Below, piece by piece: positions 24,475 through 34,297 of a stretch of 64,000 nt of DNA. The stretch is from NCBI RefSeq assembly GCF_900100435.1, contig NZ_FNEX01000022.1, forward strand, positions 1 through 64,000, written 5' to 3'. The notes below the pieces were generated by a model that was given only the letters and a program-made list of their open reading frames with translations, had not been told where the DNA came from and did no database searches. Each line of letters starts with the position of its first letter. Position 1 is the stretch's first letter. The translations under genes were made by a program, and so were the position numbers. This stretch comes from Pedobacter sp. ok626 (GTDB lineage Bacteria; Bacteroidota; Bacteroidia; Sphingobacteriales; Sphingobacteriaceae).

Positions 24475-24775
24475 CTATTTTTTCCCGGGCAAGGCCAGGT
24501 AAATGTTAGGCTTTGCCACTTTTTTCATTCCCTTGCCAATGTAAAAACTGGTGTGAGGCGGCTGGTTATAGCCATCATTTTGCCAGGCAATGCTCAGCCT
24601 ATACTGTGAATCGTGCATCAGCGTATACATCCTGTGTTCGGTTGGGATAGTAGTGGAATAAATCCTCAAACTTTTATTATCTGATGTCCTGAAAACTACT
24701 TCCTCCCTCCAGCCAGCAAATCTGCTACAGATGTGAACCTGGTCTTTTTATTATCGACAGACACAAACCATTCCT
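24475..24775 (-). pseudogene. Rhamnogalacturonan lyase (PL11) 3' remnant, frameshifted
   Basis: The minus strand retains the C-terminal part of a family 11 polysaccharide lyase, which cleaves the rhamnogalacturonan-I backbone. The diagnostic stretch RMYTLMHDSQYRLSIAWQND and then YNQPPHTSFYIGKGMK is well preserved. Upstream, GWREEV and ADL are present but in different frames: about four bases are lost between them near 24715-24725. Everything 5' of this, including the propeller with the catalytic sites, is missing. It must be non-functional. Its presence fits an earlier, larger pectin-degrading repertoire, given the intact pectin locus at 37-58 kb. Confidence 0.8.
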
Positions 24776-24846
24776 CTCATTACCAAATAGATACAAACAA
24801 ATCTTATCAGTATTATTTTGCTTACACGTTGCCTATAACTGTAAAA

Positions 24847-25010
24847 AAGATCCTGGGTAAGGTCTTCTGCCAAATCATGATCTTTTGATGTTATTGTAAG
24901 TCTTCTGCCAATACTTATTATAAAGTACCATGTAAGCAGTCTGATCTCCTTTTCTCAACAAGATGATTAAATCCTGGTCTGTATATTTGTTATAAGCAGT
25001 CAGGAATGTA
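24847..25010 (-). pseudogene. ECF sigma factor 5' remnant, frameshifted
   Basis: The minus strand encodes YTDQDLIILLRKGDQTAYMV, then LYNKYWQKTYN, the N-terminal start of a Bacteroidota ECF sigma factor. After that a one-base shift is needed to read DHDLAEDLTQD, the expected continuation in region 2. In the actual frame a stop is met. The rest is absent. The neighbouring intact ECF gene at 25192 has the similar start LSDYELTALIKQEDRSAYEE and lies in the opposite orientation. Confidence 0.75.
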
Positions 25011-25191
25011 CCTGTCAAGATACAATTAATTACGATAATAATTTTATTGCAGAGGTGTATTCAACTATATTACATTACTGATCATTGGCATTTAATCCAA
25101 ATTAAATCCAGGTGCTGTAGCTAACGATATTGGAAAAATTTAGGCCACATTATTTAAGGAATGGGTACCTTTACATAAAGGTATCGGTATA

Positions 25192-25770
25192 ATGATCAAA
25201 TACAATAATCTTTCGGACTATGAACTGACTGCGCTGATCAAGCAGGAAGATCGTTCTGCGTATGAAGAAATCTATGAGCGGTACTGGGTTTTGCTATATC
25301 GGCATGCACGCAAAATGCTTCAAAATGAGGACGAATCTAAAGATGTGGTACAAGATGTATTTGTGATGCTTTGGAATATCCGATTGAAGCTTGATGTTAA
25401 ACTATCTGTTTCCTCGTTATTGTATACCGCAGTAAAAAACCAAATACTGAACAAAATCAAACATGAAAAGGTTGCCAGCAACCATCTGCAATCGCTGAGT
25501 AACTTTGAGCTCCGGGAAAGTACATCTACTGATTACAAGATCAGGGAACAGGAACTCGCATTGATTATTGAGGCCGAAATCGCTTTACTTCCAGACCGGA
25601 TGAGAGAAGTATTTGAGCTTAAACGTAAATCGGATCTCAGCTATAAAGAAATCGCGGCAGAAATGAATATATCAGAACTCACTGTAAAAACGCAGATGAA
25701 TAAAGCTATAAAAGCCCTTAAAAAAAAGCTTGATGCTAACACTTTTATCTCGGCCTTTCCATTTTTATAA
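25192..25770 (+). CDS. ECF sigma-70 factor (FecI-like)
   Basis: This 192-residue sigma factor belongs to the Bacteroidota expansion of ECF sigmas. Region 2 is clear (YEEIYERYWVLLYRHARKML, then DVVQDVFVMLWNIR), followed by region 4 (LPDRMREVFELKRKSDLSYKEIAAEMNISELTVKTQMNKAIKALKK). It would direct RNA polymerase to the downstream SusC/SusD operon. The anti-sigma gene follows after 74 bases and the SusC receptor has an STN signalling domain, so the three form a cell-surface signalling system as in ferric citrate uptake: ligand-loaded receptor signals through FecR to release the sigma. Confidence 0.93.
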   Translation: MIKYNNLSDYELTALIKQEDRSAYEEIYERYWVLLYRHARKMLQNEDESKDVVQDVFVMLWNIRLKLDVKLSVSSLLYTAVKNQILNKIKHEKVASNHLQSLSNFELRESTSTDYKIREQELALIIEAEIALLPDRMREVFELKRKSDLSYKEIAAEMNISELTVKTQMNKAIKALKKKLDANTFISAFPFL

Positions 25771-25844
25771 AATAATTTTCACTTTGGCATACAACACCGG
25801 GGCCTCCAAGTTGTATTATCCATATCATCACCTAAAATGTGTAT

Positions 25845-26987
25845 ATGGAGTACTTAAAAGAAAAAGAGTTAATCAGTAGCTACCTTGATGGAACTTGTAG
25901 TCCACAGGAAAAAGAAAGACTGGAGCAATGGTACATACTGAGGAATATTGAAATTCGTGACGAGTTGCCTGATCCGGAATACCAGGTGGTTAAAAGCGAC
26001 ATTTGGGAATCTATACAAACCAAAACTGAACCGGCTAAAAAACGTTACCCTTTCTTTAGGATTGCAAGTGCGGCCGCCATTCTAATGGTGCTGGGGATTG
26101 GTTTTTATTTTTACAATGTCAGAAATACTACTCCTGACAAAACCACATACTACGCCAGTAAAATCAATCCCGGAAAAACGGGAGCAACATTGACCCTTGC
26201 GAATGGCAATCGCATTGCGCTGGATAAAATTCAAAATGGGAAACTAATAGCACAAGCTGGTATTGAAATTACTAAAACAGCCGAGGGCAGACTTTCCTAT
26301 GAAGTAAAAGGTACTTCTGGCACAGCTGATGCATCAAACACTTTATCCACATCCAGAGGGCAGACTTATCAGGTGCGTTTGCCCGATGGCTCTCTGGTGT
26401 GGCTAAATTCTGCTTCAAGCTTAACGTACACTACAGCTCTCCTTAATCAGGGTAAGCGAAAAGTAAAACTTACGGGGGAGGGATATTTTGAAGTAACCAA
26501 AAATAAGAACCACCCCTTTATTGTTGAAACCAATGGGCAGGAAGTAGAAGTTCTTGGAACTCATTTTAACATTAACAGTTATCAAGAAGAAGGCAAAATA
26601 GTCACTACTTTGCAGGAAGGAAGCGTCCGCGTATCTGCTACAGATGGTAAAAAAATCTCCTCCATCCTAAAGCCTGGTCAGCAATCCCTTCTATCTTCCA
26701 GTGGTATTCAGGTTCTGCCTGCAGACCTGGAAACTGCTTTGGCCTGGAAAAATGGAAGACTGGAATTCAGAGATGCCGATTTGCCTTCAATTATGAGAGA
26801 GATATCCAGATGGTATGATATAGATGTGACTTACGAAGGAAGATTACCCAACAGACGATTTGAAGCAAGCGTATCCAGACAAGCGAACTTATCAACCCTA
26901 CTGGAACTTCTAAAATTAAGCAAAGTAAAATTCAATATAAAAGAACAGCCATCAGGTAAAAAGCTATTGGTATTATCAGACAATTAA
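25845..26987 (+). CDS. FecR-type anti-sigma factor
   Basis: This 380-residue anti-sigma regulator spans the inner membrane once (about residues 68-87, RIASAAAILMVLGIGFYFYN). The cytoplasmic N-terminus (LISSYLDGTCSPQEKERLEQWY) binds the sigma; the periplasmic part contains the FecR domain (QTYQVRLPDGSLVWLNSASSL, then GEGYFEVTKNKNHPFIVETN) and a C-terminal DUF4974 domain (LEFRDADLPSIMREISRWYDI). I prefer the ATG at 25845; a GTG six bases upstream is possible. It lies between the sigma gene and SusC and receives the signal from the STN domain of SusC. Confidence 0.93.
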   Translation: MEYLKEKELISSYLDGTCSPQEKERLEQWYILRNIEIRDELPDPEYQVVKSDIWESIQTKTEPAKKRYPFFRIASAAAILMVLGIGFYFYNVRNTTPDKTTYYASKINPGKTGATLTLANGNRIALDKIQNGKLIAQAGIEITKTAEGRLSYEVKGTSGTADASNTLSTSRGQTYQVRLPDGSLVWLNSASSLTYTTALLNQGKRKVKLTGEGYFEVTKNKNHPFIVETNGQEVEVLGTHFNINSYQEEGKIVTTLQEGSVRVSATDGKKISSILKPGQQSLLSSSGIQVLPADLETALAWKNGRLEFRDADLPSIMREISRWYDIDVTYEGRLPNRRFEASVSRQANLSTLLELLKLSKVKFNIKEQPSGKKLLVLSDN

Positions 26988-27070
26988 CCCCAAAAGTTCA
27001 ATTAAAAACTATAACATATGAGATAAAAACAGACCCATTCATTTAAGCCGATTAATTTGAATATCCTGAA

Positions 27071-27166
27071 ATAAAAAACCAGCAGCGATCTCTAGTCGCT
27101 ACTGGCCAATTGCTTGAGGAAGTCATTTTAACATTATTGACTAAACATATCATCAACTAACCCAAA
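27071..27166 (-). ncRNA. Candidate antisense small RNA in the SusC leader
   Basis: On the minus strand TACTTTTG (27172-27179) matches the Bacteroidota -7 box, and about 65-90 bases onward is a 10-bp hairpin (CCAGTAGCGA with TCGCTGCTGG, 27079-27105) followed by GG-free TTTTTT, a good terminator in that direction. No protein gene explains it. An RNA of roughly 90 nt would run opposite to the 5' leader of SusC, as described for DonS-type RNAs in Bacteroides. The -33 box is poor. This is a prediction only. Confidence 0.3.
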
Positions 27167-27178
27167 CTTTACAAAAGT

Positions 27179-30100
27179 ATGAAATTTTACACACGCTGTC
27201 ACCATGGTGTTTCTATGGTGCAACAGCAAATTACGGAAATGGAAAGCCCGGAATCTTCAAGAGATAACTGGCAGCTAACTAAAAAAATAATTATGCGAAT
27301 TAACCTAACCGCCTTAATTATAGCGCTCGCTTTTATCAACGTATGGGCCTCAGTAAATGGACAGGTGATCAGCCTTAAAGCCAATAACATGCCTATTGAA
27401 AAATTCTTTGATGCCATTAAGGCACAAAGTGGCTACGGATTCTGGTATGAAAAGAATAACGTAAGGAACATTACCATCAGTGTAAACGCCGATCAAAAAA
27501 ATCTCAGAGATTTACTGGATACTTATTTGCCCGACAAAAATCTTGATTACAAAATTGTCGACCGCACCATTTTCATCAAGAAAAAAGACCAGTCTGTTTT
27601 AGAAAAAATAGGAAACCTGTTTAAAGATATAATCATCTCCGGAAAAGTGCTTGACGAAACCGGTCTTCCGCTTATAGGGGCAAGTGTAAGCCTAAAAGGG
27701 ACAAATAAATCGGTAGCAACCGATAAAAACGGGTTCTTTAGTCTGGAAGTTCCGGAAACAGGTGCAGTACTCAGCATCAGGTATATTGGTTATGAAAATT
27801 ACGAATATAAGGTAACCGGTACGACAGACATTACCGTTACGATGAAACAAGCCACTTCAACGCTTCAGGAAGTGGGCGTGGTGAGTGATGGATATCAGAC
27901 TATCAGTAAAGAAAGAGCCACCGGCTCATATGGTGTAATAAGTGCAAAAGATTTGAAGGAGGTACAATCTAACAACATTTTGGAGCGTCTTGAAGGAAAA
28001 ATTCCAGGAGTACGTGTTGATGTGAGAAACAATAACATTCAAATCAGAAGTCTAAATACATATACCAACAACACGCCTCCATTAATTGTGGTAGACGGTT
28101 TCCCAATGATAAACACTGGTGACAATCAAGGCCTTACGAAAGTTCAAAATTCAACACTGGCGAATGGCTCTGTTTTAAGCAATTTCAATCCAGAAGATAT
28201 CGAACAGATTACTTTTCTGAAAGACGCAGTAGCAACGTCAATCTGGGGTAGTAAGGCTGCAAATGGTGTGATCGTCATCACTACTAAACGGGGTAAAAAA
28301 GGTGCTCCGGTAATTAACCTATCCTCTATATTTTCCACTTCAAAACCAGTTTCTTTTTCTGACCTCAACTGGATGACAAGCGCACAATATGCCGACCTGG
28401 AAACTGAAATGGTGAATAAAAATTTCATTAGAGACGCCGCGGCGTCATTAAATACCAAAAACCCTAGCGAGGTTCAGGAATGGCTGTTCAAGGTGAAACG
28501 TGGTACAGCAACTCAGGACCAGGCCAACCAGGCAATTGCCGAGATATCTTCAAGAGATAACGCTGACCAGATCACCAAATATTTACTTCAAAATGCCATT
28601 ACCCAACAGCAAAACTTATCTATTTCGGGAGGAGGAGAAGACAATACCTATTACATTGCAGCAAACTACAATAAAGACCGTCCTGTTTATAAAGGTAATA
28701 GCGCAAATAACACCATTGTAACTGCAAATTTCACAAATTCATTCTTCAAAAACCGGGTAACTCTTAACACCGGCATCAATTACCAGTACGCAAAAACACA
28801 AATCAATCAGGCTGCCACGGATGCACTGGGACTAACCACAACGTCCTTACGCCCCTATGACCTCCTAGTGGATGGAAATGGAAATCATATCTTAAGAAAC
28901 ATACAGTTTCGCCCGGAATTTGAAACCACCCAGGTTGCGAAGGGTTATCTCCCTTCTACTTATAACGCTATTGATGAGTTAAATTACTCTAATACGAAGG
29001 GCAGCTCTAATCAATTTAGGTTCAATACAGGGCTGAATGTCAAAATTGTTAAATGGCTGGAAGCAAATGTTTCTGGATCTTACCAAAGAAACATTAACAA
29101 TACCTTGTCTATAAACGAAGCCAACAGCTATATTGGCCGTACCACCATCAATACCTACACGACCATTTCTCCGACTACAAATCGTCCGGTATACAATCTC
29201 CCTTATGGAGGTATCTATACTTTATCAGATGCCAATAGCTATGTTTACAACCTTCGTGGCCAGTTAAACATGAACAAAAACTTCGGTTCTGATCACACAG
29301 TAACGGCACTTATTGGTTCAGAAATCAGTGAAGCTTATTCCAAGTCATATTCAAACACACAATATGGATATGACGGAGATTCCAATACATTTGGGCTTGT
29401 TGATGCTAAAACGCAATATCCTACAATGTATGGCTATAGCCAGAATATTCCTAACCCAAACTCTGGTGTTTCTGAGCAAAAAACAAGAAATCTTTCCTAT
29501 TATGGAAATGTGGCCTACAGCTATAGAGGAAAATATGATTTTAGTGCCAGTGCCCGTTTTGATGATTATACCCAGGTGGGATTACAAAGAAGCCAAAGGG
29601 CTAAACCTTTCTGGTCAGCAGGTGTAAAATGGGTTGCTAAACAAGAAGATTTTTTACAAAATGTGAATTGGTTGAACCGTGCCAATCTGAGATTGACCTA
29701 CGGAACAGCTGGCCGGTCTCCGGTTGGCGGAAGTAATCAGTCTATAATTACAGTAACTGCTACTGATCCTACAACGCAACAGCCAATAGCAACAATTATT
29801 ACCCCAGGTGATCAGCAATTGGGTTGGGAAACGACAAAAACAATTAATTTAGGAACCGATATTTCGGTCTTGGACAATCGCCTGTCTGCAACTTTTGACA
29901 TATACGATAAGAGAAGTAACGGAATTTTGGCGAACCTGCCTTACAATCCAACATACGGATGGTCTTTCCTACAGTTTAATACCGGTAAAATGAAAAGTAA
30001 TGGTTACGAGTTTAGTGTTTCTGGCAAGATAGCCGATCATCAAGACTGGAGTATTAACTCTACTTTTAACTTTTCGTATAGCAAAAATAAAGTAACCGAC

Positions 30101-30826
30101 AACCGGTACAATACAACACTGGGCACGACCATTGCCCAAGGTGGAACAACGCTTGATGGCTATCCTGTAGGTGCCACATTTGTTTACCGATCCGCCGGTT
30201 TAGATCCAACTACGGGTCAGACACAGATTTATGACCGTAACAATAACATTATTAAAAACACGACCAACTTAACCTCTGCTTTTACAATAGAAGACCTTAA
30301 GTATGTTGGGGTAAAAGCTGCACCGTACTTTGGCGGATTTATGAATACTTTCCGTTACAAGAGCCTGGAACTGGGGGTACAAACCTCCTTTTATTTTGGA
30401 CACGTTTTCCTAAAACCGACCATTACGAATTACCCAACTGCCGCTTCTTATTCCGGCGTAATTGGCAAGCAAGAAGACCTGGCATACAGATGGCGCCAAA
30501 CGGGTGACGAGAGTTTTACGAATGTACCTGGACTAACTGGTGTAAACAACAACAGCATTATACGGTATCGTTATTCTGACGACTTAGTCCGCAGTGCAGA
30601 TAACATCCGCTTGCAACAAATTTCTTTGAATTACAGGGTACCGCAATCGTTATTGCCTAAAAATGTATTCAAAAGCCTTTCTGTTGGTGCCAGTGCGAGA
30701 AACTTGGGTATGATATGGGTAAAAAACAAAGAAAAACTTGATCCCGAATACCTAAACGCCAATGCTAATTATTATAGCATGCCGCCAACAAAAACGTTCC
30801 TGTTTAGTATTAATGCATCATTCTAA
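27179..30826 (+). CDS. SusC/RagA-type TonB-dependent transporter with STN domain
   Basis: This 1215-residue outer-membrane transporter imports nutrients too large for porins. Order of domains: signal region (ALIIALAFINVWASVNG), STN signalling domain (residues 62-140, SLKANNMPIEKFFDAIKAQS), carboxypeptidase-regulatory-like domain (160-235, ISGKVLDETGLPLIGASV), TonB plug (VSDGYQTISKERATGSYGVI, PPLIVVDGFPM, EQITFLKDAVATSIWGSKAANGVIVITTKRG) and the beta-barrel. The STN domain matches the ECF/FecR pair directly upstream. The N-terminal extension before the signal is long, as in other receptors of this type. SusD follows 11 bases later. Peptidases downstream suggest peptides as substrate. Confidence 0.93.
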   Translation: MKFYTRCHHGVSMVQQQITEMESPESSRDNWQLTKKIIMRINLTALIIALAFINVWASVNGQVISLKANNMPIEKFFDAIKAQSGYGFWYEKNNVRNITISVNADQKNLRDLLDTYLPDKNLDYKIVDRTIFIKKKDQSVLEKIGNLFKDIIISGKVLDETGLPLIGASVSLKGTNKSVATDKNGFFSLEVPETGAVLSIRYIGYENYEYKVTGTTDITVTMKQATSTLQEVGVVSDGYQTISKERATGSYGVISAKDLKEVQSNNILERLEGKIPGVRVDVRNNNIQIRSLNTYTNNTPPLIVVDGFPMINTGDNQGLTKVQNSTLANGSVLSNFNPEDIEQITFLKDAVATSIWGSKAANGVIVITTKRGKKGAPVINLSSIFSTSKPVSFSDLNWMTSAQYADLETEMVNKNFIRDAAASLNTKNPSEVQEWLFKVKRGTATQDQANQAIAEISSRDNADQITKYLLQNAITQQQNLSISGGGEDNTYYIAANYNKDRPVYKGNSANNTIVTANFTNSFFKNRVTLNTGINYQYAKTQINQAATDALGLTTTSLRPYDLLVDGNGNHILRNIQFRPEFETTQVAKGYLPSTYNAIDELNYSNTKGSSNQFRFNTGLNVKIVKWLEANVSGSYQRNINNTLSINEANSYIGRTTINTYTTISPTTNRPVYNLPYGGIYTLSDANSYVYNLRGQLNMNKNFGSDHTVTALIGSEISEAYSKSYSNTQYGYDGDSNTFGLVDAKTQYPTMYGYSQNIPNPNSGVSEQKTRNLSYYGNVAYSYRGKYDFSASARFDDYTQVGLQRSQRAKPFWSAGVKWVAKQEDFLQNVNWLNRANLRLTYGTAGRSPVGGSNQSIITVTATDPTTQQPIATIITPGDQQLGWETTKTINLGTDISVLDNRLSATFDIYDKRSNGILANLPYNPTYGWSFLQFNTGKMKSNGYEFSVSGKIADHQDWSINSTFNFSYSKNKVTDNRYNTTLGTTIAQGGTTLDGYPVGATFVYRSAGLDPTTGQTQIYDRNNNIIKNTTNLTSAFTIEDLKYVGVKAAPYFGGFMNTFRYKSLELGVQTSFYFGHVFLKPTITNYPTAASYSGVIGKQEDLAYRWRQTGDESFTNVPGLTGVNNNSIIRYRYSDDLVRSADNIRLQQISLNYRVPQSLLPKNVFKSLSVGASARNLGMIWVKNKEKLDPEYLNANANYYSMPPTKTFLFSINASF

Positions 30827-30837
30827 TTTTTAATCAG

Positions 30838-32196
30838 ATGAAAAGAATAACTTATTTAATTGCGGGAATACTGTTGTTTACAGGTTGTCGCAAATATGTA
30901 GAAATAGATCAGATTGGTCAGCGTACACTAAAATATACCAAAGATTACCGTGCCTTACTGGATAACAATGCAGATTTGGAAGGTGCATTTGGTTTACCTA
31001 TCTATTCCAATGACGATACCCGCATCTTAGACGCAAGTAAACAAACGTCAATTTTAGACATTAACCAGAGAGCTTATACCTGGCAAACTCAATACTGGTC
31101 GGATACCCAATCTGATGGTGATTGGGAAAAAATGTACAAAGCAATCTACATCTGCAATAACGCAATTGCAGGAGCAATGAGTAGTGTGGACGGAACAGAC
31201 GCATTAAAAAAACAGTTATATGCCGAGGCACTGGTTCACCGGGCTTACAATTACTGGTGTCTAGTAAATATTTATGGTAAACAATATGATCCAGCTACGG
31301 CTGCAACGGATCTCGGAGTACCATTACTGCTCAGCCCTGATCTTTATGCCAATTTAAAGCGCGCCACGGTAGCTGCAGTTTACATGCAGGTCATCAATGA
31401 CCTAATTGAAGCTATACCTGCGTTACCTAACTTGCCGGATTATAACACCCGCCCGTCTAAAGCTGCGGCTTATGCTTTGCTGGCGCGGACATATTTGTTT
31501 ACAAGAGATTTCACCAATGCAGCTAAGTATGCAGATATGGCTCTTTCATTACAAAGTAACTTATTGGATCTTCGTACTTACTCCACTAGCATTACGGGCT
31601 TTCCACGTCGCCTCGCCGATCCACAAATTATCTTTTCTAAAGTAAATAACGGTTTTTACGATGGTATAGAATTAGATGCGGATTTACTGAATATCCTGGG
31701 AACCAAAGATCTTCGTTACAAACTTTTTGTTAAATCAGGAACCGGTGGTGATTTTTCACCAGCCTTTACGGGATTTGGTTACTGGAGATATAAAATAACT
31801 GGCGAAGGTATTTACCAGGGCCCATCTGTACCTGAAGTAATGCTCATTAAAGCGGAATGCTTAGCAAGAGCCAACAACCCTTCAGCTGCGATAGGAATAT
31901 TAAATACGTTACGCGAGAAACGTTTTAATGCTATTGACTATACACCTCTTGTATCAGGAACTGCTGAACAAGCACTTACAAGCGTGGTAGAGGAAAAAAG
32001 GCGTGAATTTTTTGGTACTGGTCTGAGATGGTTTGATCAGAAAAGATTAAACAAGGATTCTGCTTTTCAAAAAAATATAACCCGTGTATTTAAAAGTGTT
32101 ACTTATACACTAGAGCCCAATAGCACACATTATGTATTTCCAATTGGCACTAAATATATTTTGCTAAATCCGGAACTTGAACAGAACCTCTATTAA
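30838..32196 (+). CDS. SusD/RagB-type outer-membrane lipoprotein
   Basis: This 452-residue surface lipoprotein (lipobox LLFTGC) is the lid of the SusC transporter. It has TPR-like helices (EALVHRAYNYWCLVNIYGKQY, SKAAAYALLARTYLFTRDFTNAAKYAD) and the SusD C-terminal part (PEVMLIKAECLARANNP, VVEEKRREFFGTGLRWFDQKR). It is on the short side for the family, which runs about 450-600 residues, as in SusD proteins serving peptide or small-ligand systems. A hairpin follows the gene, so downstream genes may be expressed less. Confidence 0.93.
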   Translation: MKRITYLIAGILLFTGCRKYVEIDQIGQRTLKYTKDYRALLDNNADLEGAFGLPIYSNDDTRILDASKQTSILDINQRAYTWQTQYWSDTQSDGDWEKMYKAIYICNNAIAGAMSSVDGTDALKKQLYAEALVHRAYNYWCLVNIYGKQYDPATAATDLGVPLLLSPDLYANLKRATVAAVYMQVINDLIEAIPALPNLPDYNTRPSKAAAYALLARTYLFTRDFTNAAKYADMALSLQSNLLDLRTYSTSITGFPRRLADPQIIFSKVNNGFYDGIELDADLLNILGTKDLRYKLFVKSGTGGDFSPAFTGFGYWRYKITGEGIYQGPSVPEVMLIKAECLARANNPSAAIGILNTLREKRFNAIDYTPLVSGTAEQALTSVVEEKRREFFGTGLRWFDQKRLNKDSAFQKNITRVFKSVTYTLEPNSTHYVFPIGTKYILLNPELEQNLY

Positions 32197-32244
32197 GACA
32201 AAGACGAGCTGTTTGTTTTAAATTGAAAAATCATTTACATCAAT

Positions 32245-32287
32245 ACACCTTAACCTCGCTTTAGCTGTGGGTTAGGGTGTATTTTAT
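32245..32287 (+). terminator. Terminator or attenuator after SusD
   Basis: ACACCTTAACC (32245-32255) and GGTTAGGGTGT (32270-32280) pair at 10 of 11 positions with a 14-nt loop and are followed by ATTTTAT. Lying between SusD and the TlpA-like gene, it may reduce read-through rather than end the operon. Confidence 0.55.
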
Positions 32288-32301
32288 CTAAACACATACA
32301 A

Positions 32302-34296
32302 ATGAAAAGAAATTGGATTGTCATTTGGGGATTGCTATTGCTGTCGCTGAATTTAAATAGTTATGGGCAACAAACCTCAAGGCTAAAAGATTGGGGAATT
32401 CCTGTTGCGGGTGAGAAAGTAGAAATCAGTTACAACCCCAAGGGCGGACCATTAGAGAAATATCAGCAGCTATCCGGCATCATCTACATGTATAACAATT
32501 ACCGATGGTCGATAGATGATCTTACCCTTAAAGAAAGGGAAGGAAAATGGGAAACGACTTATACCCTACCTGCCAATTGCGCTTTTATTGCGGTTAAATT
32601 TATTGCTACAGAAGACGGCAAACAGGTTGCATCGGATGTGAACAATGACCAGGGATATGTTGCAACCACAGTCTCTCCAAAAAAAATGCGCCTGCCAGGT
32701 GGAGCACTTGCCTGGGGAATATTCAGGAAACCCTCGCTGAATAAAGCGCCTCAGGGCTATTTTGATAAATTCGATATCAGCGGTATGGCCCTGGAAATGT
32801 GGGTTAGAAAAGAAATGGATTTTAACCCTGATCAGTTCAATAAATACTTCGACATTTATCTGGCGATGCTGAAATTAAAAACAGCAGACAGCTTTCCTAA
32901 GATAGCCTTACCCAATGTCGAACGTTTTTCAAAAGATCCGAAGATCAATGAACAGGGGTACCAGAGTGTATGGGATGCCTACAGCTTCGCTTTGAAGGAA
33001 AAAGGGAAGGCCGATTCGATCGCAAAAATTATACTTCAGAAATACCCTAAAGGCAATATGGCTCGTCTACGCGCTTATAATGCAGCCTATAATATGCCTT
33101 TAGATGAAAAAAAACTCCTGGCACAAGAGCAGTTTCTAAAAGACTTTCCGATTGCGGAATATAAAAAAGACACTGCGGCCACACAAAACTTCACCTATTA
33201 CAATACTTACAGGCAACTGGCTTCTGCCTATTTTGCCTCTTTTCAAAATGAAAAACTATTTGCGCTGGTACCAGATATGAACTTCGCAACATTAAATGAA
33301 ATTTATCGCTGGAACATCGATCGCATTTTCGCACTCAGCAAACTTCCGATTGAGAAAATCTACCCCGTATCCAAAGTACTGATTGAAGAAATGCTAAAAA
33401 AAAGCAATGATTATTCTTACATGGAAGGACTACGTTACACGCCCGCCCAAGCACTATCGGTAGTAGCTCCTCAGTTGGATAATAAACTGTCCATACACAT
33501 TAGAATTTTAACTAAAATGGGCAAATATGAAGAGGCATTGCCTTTTTTCAGTTATCGATCGGAAAAAGGAATGTACACAGACGCAGCGCTAAATGAAGCG
33601 AAGATGACCATCCTCGACAATACTAGTGGGGAAAACAATGTATTGCCTTTGCTGGAAATGAGTGTTAAAGCAAATGCCACGACACCGTCGATGCTGGATA
33701 GACTTAAAAAAATATATGCTGAAAGTCATCCCGACCTGCAAGGCTTTGATGCCTATGTTGAATCGCTAAAATCCGCAGTTGATGTACAAAAATTAAAAGT
33801 AGCACTAAAGGCTAAACTGATACGTGTACCTTACACCGCTTTCGGACTTAAAAACATGGATGGCAAAATGGTAAACTCGGCGGACTGGAAAGGCAAAATT
33901 GTCGTATTGGATTTTTGGGCGACTTGGTGTTTCCCATGCAAAGCTGCCTTTCCGGGAATGCAGCTACTGGTAGATCGCTATACTAAGGATCCGAAAGTGG
34001 GTATATTTTTTATCTCTACAATGGAGCGCAGTCCCTCTTACCAGGCTGATGTAAAAAAATACATCAGTACTTCCGGCTATCGCTTTGATGTGCTGTTTGA
34101 CGGCAAAAACCCCAAAGGTGGACAGAACGACCGTGTTTTCAAAAGTATGGTACCGATATTTAATTCTTCTGCAATTCCACGTAAAGTGGTATTGAAAGAT
34201 GGACTGATCCGTTATACTGCTGAAGGCTATAGTGGCAGTCCAAGTAAGCTTCTGGACGAATTATCTTATGTGGTTGAACTCTTAAAAGCGGAATAA
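32302..34296 (+). CDS. Periplasmic TlpA-like thioredoxin-fold protein
   Basis: This 664-residue secreted protein has a signal peptide (IVIWGLLLLSLNLNSYGQ) and a C-terminal TlpA/ResA-type thioredoxin domain from about residue 515 onward. The active site is WCFPC (about residues 542-546) in VLDFWATWCFPCKAAFPGMQ. The long N-terminal part includes a DUF4369-like or CBM-like start and helical repeats (for example YAESHPDLQGFDAYVESLKS). Such large TlpA-like proteins are frequent in Bacteroidota SusCD loci and probably reduce disulfides in periplasm, perhaps in peptide substrates. The S9 peptidase gene starts 1 base after its stop, so they are translated together. Confidence 0.88.
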   Translation: MKRNWIVIWGLLLLSLNLNSYGQQTSRLKDWGIPVAGEKVEISYNPKGGPLEKYQQLSGIIYMYNNYRWSIDDLTLKEREGKWETTYTLPANCAFIAVKFIATEDGKQVASDVNNDQGYVATTVSPKKMRLPGGALAWGIFRKPSLNKAPQGYFDKFDISGMALEMWVRKEMDFNPDQFNKYFDIYLAMLKLKTADSFPKIALPNVERFSKDPKINEQGYQSVWDAYSFALKEKGKADSIAKIILQKYPKGNMARLRAYNAAYNMPLDEKKLLAQEQFLKDFPIAEYKKDTAATQNFTYYNTYRQLASAYFASFQNEKLFALVPDMNFATLNEIYRWNIDRIFALSKLPIEKIYPVSKVLIEEMLKKSNDYSYMEGLRYTPAQALSVVAPQLDNKLSIHIRILTKMGKYEEALPFFSYRSEKGMYTDAALNEAKMTILDNTSGENNVLPLLEMSVKANATTPSMLDRLKKIYAESHPDLQGFDAYVESLKSAVDVQKLKVALKAKLIRVPYTAFGLKNMDGKMVNSADWKGKIVVLDFWATWCFPCKAAFPGMQLLVDRYTKDPKVGIFFISTMERSPSYQADVKKYISTSGYRFDVLFDGKNPKGGQNDRVFKSMVPIFNSSAIPRKVVLKDGLIRYTAEGYSGSPSKLLDELSYVVELLKAE

Positions 34297-34297
34297 T

